Shown: one piece after another, positions 6,561-11,486 of the stretch
How the letters are laid out: each line of letters begins with the position of its first letter
Position numbering within the stretch: the stretch's first letter is position 1
From: Desulfobacterales bacterium
GTDB taxonomy: Bacteria > Desulfobacterota > DSM-4660 > Desulfatiglandales > B25-G16
Direction: 5' to 3'
Length of the DNA: 11,486 nt
Assembly (NCBI GenBank): GCA_013375385.1
Contig: JABXJY010000058.1
Location: 1 to 11,486 of the forward strand
Position numbers and translations under genes: made by a program
Notes under the pieces: model-generated
The model's input: the letters and a program-made list of their open reading frames with translations, nothing else
Databases searched by the model: none
Told to the model about the DNA's origin: nothing

Positions 6561-8144
6561 ATGACAACCAGTAAATGGATGCATGCAGGTACGATAGTTA
6601 TGATGAACGCCATCAATTATCCAGATAAATTAGGATGGCAGGACAAATATAAAGTGTATACCTTCAAGGAATGGAACGAAAGGGCCTGTAGAGTGGCTCA
6701 TGGACTCTCCGGTATGGGTATTGGCTACCAGGATAGATTTGCCGTATTGGCATACAACCGGGGTGAGTGGATGGACATATATGCCGGATGTGCCAAGGGT
6801 GGACAGACAATAGTCCCCATAATGTTTCGCCTGGCGCCTCCCGAGATCGAATATGTTGTCAATCACGCAGAATGCAAGGGGTTTATTGTTGAGGAGCCTT
6901 TTGTGGAGATGATAGACAGCATAAAGGATAAACTCCCCGTTCCCAAGGATGCCTATATCTATTTAGGGGAAGATCCTGTTCCAGATGGTTATACAGGGTA
7001 TGAGGACTGGTTATCTCAATCATCTCCAGAAGAGCCTGCTGTAGTGGTAGATGGGGATGATACCTGGACCTTTATGTATACCTCAGGGACAACGGGAAGA
7101 CCCAAGGGTGCTATCAGAACCCATGAAGCGAATCACGCCCAGTATGTGCTCAATAATATCAATATGGGTGTGATGCCAACTGATAAGGTGATGCTGGTGA
7201 TGCCCATGTGTCATGTGAATTCCATATTTTACTCCTTTCCCTATACCATGGTGAGTGCCCCAGTGTTTGTCTATAATATGGTTAGCTTTGACCCTGAAGA
7301 CCTGCTCAGGACAATAGAAAAATACAAGATCACCTTTACCTCTCTGGTGCCCACTCACTACATCATGATGCTTGCCCTCCCAGATGAGGTGAAAAACAGC
7401 ATAGATGTGTCTTCCATTCGCCAGCTCTTGATATCCTCTGCACCTGCCAGAAAGGATCTAAAGCTTGCCATCATGGACTATTTCAAAAATGCAGAGCTTT
7501 GGGAGGCCTACGGTACAACAGAGGGTGGCCTGATAACCCTCCTGAGGCCAGAAGATCAGTTTGAAAAGCTCGGCTCTATAGGCAAGGAAATCTTTGGCAC
7601 TGACAGGATTAAGTTGCTCGATGAGAACAGAAATCCCCTGCCAGATGGTGAGGTAGGTGAGCTCTTTTACAGGACCCCCATGATCTTCAAGGGATATTGG
7701 AAAGATCCAGAGAAGACCATAGAGGCCTTTGAAGGAGAATGGTCCTCTGCTGGTGATATGGGTACAAGGGATAAGGATGGTTTCTATACCCTTGTTGACA
7801 GGAAGGCAAACATGATCATAACTGGTGGGGAAAATGTGTTTCCGTCTGAGGTAGAAAACACTGTCGGGGCTCACCCTGCTGTTAAGGATATCGCAGTAAT
7901 AGGCGTCCCTGACGAGAAATGGGGTGAGGCAGTAAAGGCGGTTGTCATCCTGCACGATGACTATGAGCCAAGCGACGATCTTGCAAAGGATATTATTGAT
8001 TTTACCAAAGGGAAGATTGCGGGTTTCAAGAGACCAAAATCCGTTGACTTCATCAAGGAAGAAGAGATGCCAAGGACAGGCACTGGCAAGATCTTGCACA
8101 GGGTCCTGAGAGAGAGATATGGCAAGTGGAGCGATGATAAATAA
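6561..8144 (+). CDS. AMP-forming acyl-CoA ligase (ANL superfamily)
   Basis: Activates a carboxylic acid with ATP to an acyl-adenylate and then to the CoA thioester, releasing AMP and pyrophosphate. The 527-residue protein has all main ANL motifs: the phosphate loop TSGTTGRPKG (174-183), YGTTEGG (317-323), the hinge and C-domain motif VDRKANMIITGGENVFPSEVE around D413, and PRTGTGKILHR with catalytic Lys510 near the C-terminus. No carrier-protein domain or membrane segment is present. GGAGG ends 6 bases before the ATG at 6561. The thiolase follows after 41 bases, so the two are probably co-transcribed. The overall form resembles medium/long-chain fatty acid, crotonobetaine/carnitine and aryl-CoA ligases. 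Substrate specificity cannot be judged from the sequence by eye. Confidence 0.92.
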   Translation: MTTSKWMHAGTIVMMNAINYPDKLGWQDKYKVYTFKEWNERACRVAHGLSGMGIGYQDRFAVLAYNRGEWMDIYAGCAKGGQTIVPIMFRLAPPEIEYVVNHAECKGFIVEEPFVEMIDSIKDKLPVPKDAYIYLGEDPVPDGYTGYEDWLSQSSPEEPAVVVDGDDTWTFMYTSGTTGRPKGAIRTHEANHAQYVLNNINMGVMPTDKVMLVMPMCHVNSIFYSFPYTMVSAPVFVYNMVSFDPEDLLRTIEKYKITFTSLVPTHYIMMLALPDEVKNSIDVSSIRQLLISSAPARKDLKLAIMDYFKNAELWEAYGTTEGGLITLLRPEDQFEKLGSIGKEIFGTDRIKLLDENRNPLPDGEVGELFYRTPMIFKGYWKDPEKTIEAFEGEWSSAGDMGTRDKDGFYTLVDRKANMIITGGENVFPSEVENTVGAHPAVKDIAVIGVPDEKWGEAVKAVVILHDDYEPSDDLAKDIIDFTKGKIAGFKRPKSVDFIKEEEMPRTGTGKILHRVLRERYGKWSDDK

Positions 8145-8185
8145 AAGGGGCCACTAATTCAAACCAAACGTAAGGAGGGAATCAG

Positions 8186-9388
8186 ATGAATACGTTAAGT
8201 AAGGCATTTATCCCATTCAAAGGTTATTACTCTACACCTTTCTGTCGCTGGCAGGGGATTATGGCCAATGAAAATTCTATCGTCCTGGGGGCAACGACGG
8301 CCAAGAGATGGCTGACAAAGAATAATTTTGATCCCACTGTGCTTGACTATGTGTATCTTGGAATAACCATAGCACAGCACCACCTTTTCTATAGCCACAC
8401 CTGGGCAGCATCCATGCTGGTGGATGGTGCCAAGAATTTACCGGCCCTCATGGTCAATCAGGCATGCAGCACCTCAACCACCTGTATCCATCTTGCTGCC
8501 GTAAACATAGAGGTCGGAACGTATCAGACAGCATTTGCCCTCATGACAGATCGCGCCTCCAATGGCCCTCACACTGTCTGGCCACAACCCCTAGGACCAG
8601 GTGGAGAGGTTGAGTCGGAAAACTGGATGATGGACAACTTTAATAAAGATCCCTGGGCTGGGCAAAAGATGATCCAGACAGCTGAGAATGTGGCCAAAGA
8701 ACTGGGCACAACAAGGCAGGAGTGTGATGCTGTCACCCTGAGGAGATATGAACAGTACCAGGACGCCTTGGCCAATGACAGGGCCTTTCAGAAGAGGTAC
8801 ATGTTCCCTCCAGAGGTCAGGGTCTCCAGAAGGGAGACCGTTCTGGTGGAAGAAGATGAAGGCGTTACACCAACAACAGCCGAAGGCCTGGCCAGACTCA
8901 AACCAGTCGAACCGGGAAGTGCCCATACCTTTGGCGCGCAGACATTTCCTGCAGACGGGAACTGCGGTTTTATCGTGACCACCCGGGATAAGGCCCGAGA
9001 GCTGACTGCTGATCCAGAGGTCGAGATCCAGATTGTCTCCTACGGTTACGCGAGGGCCAAGAAGGCCCATATGGCTTTGGCAGTTGTACCTGCCGCAGAG
9101 ATGGCTCTTGAGGAGGCAGGGATAAAGGTAGGTGATCTTAAGGCCGTCAAGACCCACAATCCTTTTGCCATAAATGATATCAATATGGCCACGAAAATGG
9201 GATTTGATGTTAATTGGATGAATAACTATGGAAGTTCCCTGATCTACGGACATCCTCAGGGTCCGACAGCTGGCAGGAACATCGCCGAGTTATTGGAGGA
9301 GCTTGTTATGCTTGGCGGGGGCTATGGTCTCTGGGCCGGATGTGCAGCAGGCGATACAGCAGCAGCCATGGTATTCAAGGTAAGCTAA
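8186..9388 (+). CDS. Thiolase family protein (divergent acetyl-CoA acyltransferase)
   Basis: A 400-residue thiolase-fold protein that would cleave a 3-oxoacyl-CoA with CoA or condense two acyl-CoAs. The nucleophile is Cys94 in NQACSTSTTC. The C-terminal catalytic residues are His356 in GHPQGPTAGRN and Cys386 in AGCAAGDTAAAMVF. The usual NEAF motif is replaced by HNPF (324-327), which puts His at the oxyanion-site Asn, as in SCP2-type thiolases (HDCF). The TVTAGN-like region is also altered (FGAQTFPADGNCGF). SCP2-type bacterial thiolases often stand next to a DUF35/OB-fold partner; none is seen here. The start is strong: TAAGGAGGG lies 6 bases upstream. The gene follows the acyl-CoA ligase and probably shares its transcript. 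Degradative thiolysis in acid catabolism is the likeliest role. Confidence 0.88.
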   Translation: MNTLSKAFIPFKGYYSTPFCRWQGIMANENSIVLGATTAKRWLTKNNFDPTVLDYVYLGITIAQHHLFYSHTWAASMLVDGAKNLPALMVNQACSTSTTCIHLAAVNIEVGTYQTAFALMTDRASNGPHTVWPQPLGPGGEVESENWMMDNFNKDPWAGQKMIQTAENVAKELGTTRQECDAVTLRRYEQYQDALANDRAFQKRYMFPPEVRVSRRETVLVEEDEGVTPTTAEGLARLKPVEPGSAHTFGAQTFPADGNCGFIVTTRDKARELTADPEVEIQIVSYGYARAKKAHMALAVVPAAEMALEEAGIKVGDLKAVKTHNPFAINDINMATKMGFDVNWMNNYGSSLIYGHPQGPTAGRNIAELLEELVMLGGGYGLWAGCAAGDTAAAMVFKVS

Positions 9389-9510
9389 TCAAAGTTATAA
9401 GTGTCTAAAGTGAGCTAAAGTGCTTAAAGTTAGGAGGGGAAATGACGTGGATCTCCTCTTTAACTTTAGCTTACTTTAAACCCTGGCCCAGACCTGACCT
9501 ATAACTTTAA
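9389..9510. repeat. Long imperfect inverted repeat with TAAAGT units between convergent genes
   Basis: Outer arms TCAAAGTTATA (9389-9399) and TATAACTTTAA (9500-9510) match at 10 of 11 positions. Inner arms 9406-9421 and 9463-9478 match at 15 of 16; the one mismatch would be a G-U pair in RNA. At the tip, AGGAG (9432-9436) can pair with CTCCT (9453-9457). The left arm is itself iterated: TAAAG at 9406, 9416 and 9425. It lies between the thiolase and the leftward activase, where a structure of this kind could end transcripts from both sides, although its poor G-C content and lack of long T-runs make a dispersed repeat equally likely. Confidence 0.6.
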
Positions 9511-9546
9511 TAGTCTGATTTAAGCACGTCGCGGGCTTTAGGCGCT

Positions 9547-10332
9547 TCAGACTTTTTCGCCGGCTGTTACAGCCGCCCCAAGGGCTGCTGTCAGGTGAGG
9601 CTCAGGTGGAACAATAATATCAAAACCCGCGATCTCTTCAACTGCCTTGACAAGACCTATATCTCTTGCCCCGCCACCAACGAGGGCATAATCCCGTTCG
9701 ATCCCTACCCTCTCTGCCAGGCTATTGATCTGGGCTGCCAGCGCCCTGTGGATCCCGGCGAGAAGGTCCTCCCTTGCTGCTCCTTCGGCTATCCTTGATA
9801 CCGCCTCCGTCTCTGCAAAAACGGCGCACCCAGTATTAAAATCTATCCTCCTCTGCGATTGTAGGGATAGGGTCCCTATATCCTCCACCTGTATCTGAAA
9901 TACCTTGGAGATTATCTGTAATACCATTGCGCATCCCCCAGCACACTTACCACTCAACAAAAACGTTACTGGGTTCCCTCTTTCATCGATCCGAATTGCC
10001 TTACTGAAGAGACCCCCAACATCAACAACTGTTCTCGCCGAAGGGAAAAGATAAGAGATCCCCCTGCTGTGGCAGGATATGTCTGTGATTACAGCATCTG
10101 CAAAGGTAACACTCTTTGCACCATAGCCGGTAGCAAGAGAATAAACAATATCCTTTGAGGATAGGCCCACCCTGGCAAGGAGGCCCTCTTTGACTCTATC
10201 AGCGGTGAGCTCATAATTCCCCCCTGAGGGGATTACAAAAGACCCCAAGATCCTTTGATCACACATGAGTATTCCCTTTGAAAAGGCCGAACCAATATCA
10301 ATACCGAATACGCATCCCTTCACTTCTTTCAC
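9547..10332 (-). CDS. CoA-enzyme activase-like ATPase (BadF/BadG/BcrA/BcrD family)
   Basis: Members of this actin-fold ATPase family carry a 4Fe-4S cluster between two subunits and drive electrons into 2-hydroxyacyl-CoA dehydratases or benzoyl-CoA reductases. The 261-residue protein has the phosphate loop GIDIGSAFSKG (10-20), TGYG (68-71), DVGG (104-107), the cluster cysteines C130 and C169 (GKCAGGC, NTGCAVFAE) and the end motif VGGGARDIGLV...PEPHLTAALGAA. Two usual motifs differ: GQDSK is GLFSK (107-111), and MNDKCAAGTG is LSGKCAGGCA, with an extra Cys134. No dehydratase or reductase subunit is nearby. The start is a GTG at 10332; a second GTG three codons later (10323), with AGGTGA just upstream, is equally good. 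It lies 43 bases after the ABC permease gene on the same strand. The partner enzyme is unknown. Confidence 0.85.
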   Translation of the reverse strand: MKEVKGCVFGIDIGSAFSKGILMCDQRILGSFVIPSGGNYELTADRVKEGLLARVGLSSKDIVYSLATGYGAKSVTFADAVITDISCHSRGISYLFPSARTVVDVGGLFSKAIRIDERGNPVTFLLSGKCAGGCAMVLQIISKVFQIQVEDIGTLSLQSQRRIDFNTGCAVFAETEAVSRIAEGAAREDLLAGIHRALAAQINSLAERVGIERDYALVGGGARDIGLVKAVEEIAGFDIIVPPEPHLTAALGAAVTAGEKV

Positions 10333-10375
10333 CTACCCTGACAAGACGAGACCAGATTACGACTAAAAAGAGGCA

Positions 10376-11486
10376 CTAATCCAGTCTCTTTCTGAACCTT
10401 TTGACTGAGCCTGTAAAAACAATCAAGCCGAGGATCATCAAAGCCAAAAATTGGGGCCACAGTACTGCCAGGCCCACCCCCTTCAAAAACACGCCTCTTA
10501 AAATGATCAGGAAATACCTCAGAGGATTCAAATAGGTCAACCATTGAACCACCGTAGGCATGTTGGCGATAGGAAACACAAAGCCGCTGAGCATAAAGAA
10601 TGGCATGATGAAAAAGAAGGTGGTCATCATTGCCTGCTGCTGTGTGGCGGAGACGGTAGATATGAAGAGCCCTATACCCAGGGTACTCAAGAGGAATAGG
10701 CAGGCAGCAGCAAAAAGGAGTAGTAGGTTCCCCTTCAAGGGAATGGAGAACCATACAATGGCGAAGGTGATAACCATGACCATGAGAGCCTGGGTGATTA
10801 TGATATAGGGGATGGTCTTGCCGAGAATGAACTCAACGGGCCTTAGAGGTGTAACGATTACCTGCTCAATGGTACCCGCTTCCTTCTCCCTGATAATGGC
10901 CATGGAGGTAAAGAGAAGAGAGAGAAGCATGATCAAGAAGGCCACAATACCTGGCACATAATAGTTCCGGCTATCAAGGTTTGGATTGTACCAGGTCCTT
11001 ATTCGAGCATCTATTTTCCCGTAATCAATCTTTTCAGGGTAAAGCTCCCTTAGTAACGTGCGATTGAATCTATCCAGAACCACTGAGGTGTAAGCGATCC
11101 TTACAGAGGCCATATTACTCATGCTTCCGTCGGCCAGGATCTGTATCGGTGACGAATCTCCTCTCCTGATACGCTCACCGAAATCTGGGCCAAGCTTGAC
11201 AGCCAGATCAACCTTTCTCTCTAACAGTATTTGCTCCAGTTCCTCGGAAGCATTCACATAATGGGTTATACGGAATGTCCTGTTTGCATCAAGGGCATCC
11301 ACTAACATACGGCTCTCTCGCGTAGACGACTGGTCAACTATACCGACCCTGATATCCCGTACGTCTGTGCTGACAACGTACCCGAAAACGAGTAATTGAT
11401 TGAATGGAGCAATGACTAGCAAGGGCCTGTTCTTCTTGTCCCTGAAAAGCTGAATAAATTCCTTCCGAACCAGTTCCCGAACCCTG
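10376..11486 (-). CDS. ABC-2 type transporter permease (5' end outside window)
   Basis: Membrane subunit of an ABC exporter of the YbhR/YhhJ type (ABC-2 permease family). The frame is open to the right edge; 369 residues are visible, and the first ones read RVRELVRKEFIQLFRDKKNRP, the normal cytoplasmic N-terminus of this family, so only a few residues are missing. The TTG at 11420-11422 lies inside the protein and is not a start. Order: a first membrane helix (LLVIAPFNQLLVFGYVV), a long extracytoplasmic domain with DIRVGIVDQ, then about five helices in the C-terminal half. The coupling segment REKEAGTIEQVIVTPLRPVEF lies after the second helix. Such genes normally follow an ATPase gene and an HlyD-like gene, which would be beyond the right edge. 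The substrate is unknown. Confidence 0.92.
   Translation of the reverse strand, partial: RVRELVRKEFIQLFRDKKNRPLLVIAPFNQLLVFGYVVSTDVRDIRVGIVDQSSTRESRMLVDALDANRTFRITHYVNASEELEQILLERKVDLAVKLGPDFGERIRRGDSSPIQILADGSMSNMASVRIAYTSVVLDRFNRTLLRELYPEKIDYGKIDARIRTWYNPNLDSRNYYVPGIVAFLIMLLSLLFTSMAIIREKEAGTIEQVIVTPLRPVEFILGKTIPYIIITQALMVMVITFAIVWFSIPLKGNLLLLFAAACLFLLSTLGIGLFISTVSATQQQAMMTTFFFIMPFFMLSGFVFPIANMPTVVQWLTYLNPLRYFLIILRGVFLKGVGLAVLWPQFLALMILGLIVFTGSVKRFRKRLD

Noticed and set aside
7458..8099. Minus-strand open frame (213 codons) inside the acyl-CoA ligase gene
   Set aside because: Shadow of a gene whose forward frame contains all ANL motifs; no own ribosome site or motif.
9743..9752. GCCCTGTGGA inside the activase gene, similar to the ends of the palindromic elements
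   Set aside because: A single site in coding sequence without an inverted partner; explained by chance and codon content.
10329..10754. Minus-strand open frame overlapping the ABC permease in another frame
   Set aside because: The permease frame carries typical ABC-2 helices and the coupling motif; this frame shows none and has no start signal.

Overview
This window most likely comes from an anaerobic bacterium of the Desulfobacterota (the former Deltaproteobacteria: sulfate reducers and syntrophs). That placement is inferred from gene content: an electron-transfer-flavoprotein:quinone oxidoreductase of ETFDH type, a fused FAD/iron-sulfur oxidoreductase with two CCG domains, an AMP-forming acyl-CoA ligase, a divergent thiolase, and an orphan activase of the BadF/BcrD type. 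I saw no rRNA, tRNA, CRISPR array, integrase or transposase.

Left part (1-1950). Short genes are separated by repeat-rich spacers. A leftward 79-residue zinc-ribbon-like protein lies at 229-468. A rightward 91-residue membrane protein with a charged helical tail lies at 916-1191. A leftward nucleoside diphosphate kinase (ndk) lies at 1231-1650. The 469-915 and 1651-1954 spacers hold palindromes, a CCCTGTGGA-ended inverted-repeat element, and an inverted pair of heptamer arrays just upstream of ndk.

Central part (1955-9388). Four rightward genes look like one metabolic module: ETF:quinone oxidoreductase, a GlcD-GlcF-type fusion of 866 residues, an acyl-CoA ligase and a thiolase. Spacings of 108, 193 and 41 bases suggest two or more transcription units rather than one tight operon. 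The second gene has its own good sigma70-like promoter followed by three exact 11-base iterons. The plausible shared theme is activation of a carboxylic acid to its CoA ester, thiolytic cleavage, and passage of the electrons (through ETF, whose genes are not here) to quinone or to an iron-sulfur oxidoreductase. No acyl-CoA dehydrogenase, hydratase or hydroxyacyl-CoA dehydrogenase is present, so the substrate cannot be read from this window.

Right part (9389-11486). A long imperfect inverted repeat separates the thiolase from two leftward genes: an orphan CoA-enzyme activase-like ATPase with altered motifs, preceded by an ABC-2 type permease that runs off the right edge.

No clearly new system is proven. 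The items most worth a second look are the 11-base iterons, the inverted heptamer array, the orphan activase with a changed GQD motif, and the thiolase that keeps a Cys-His-Cys triad but has HNPF in place of NEAF.
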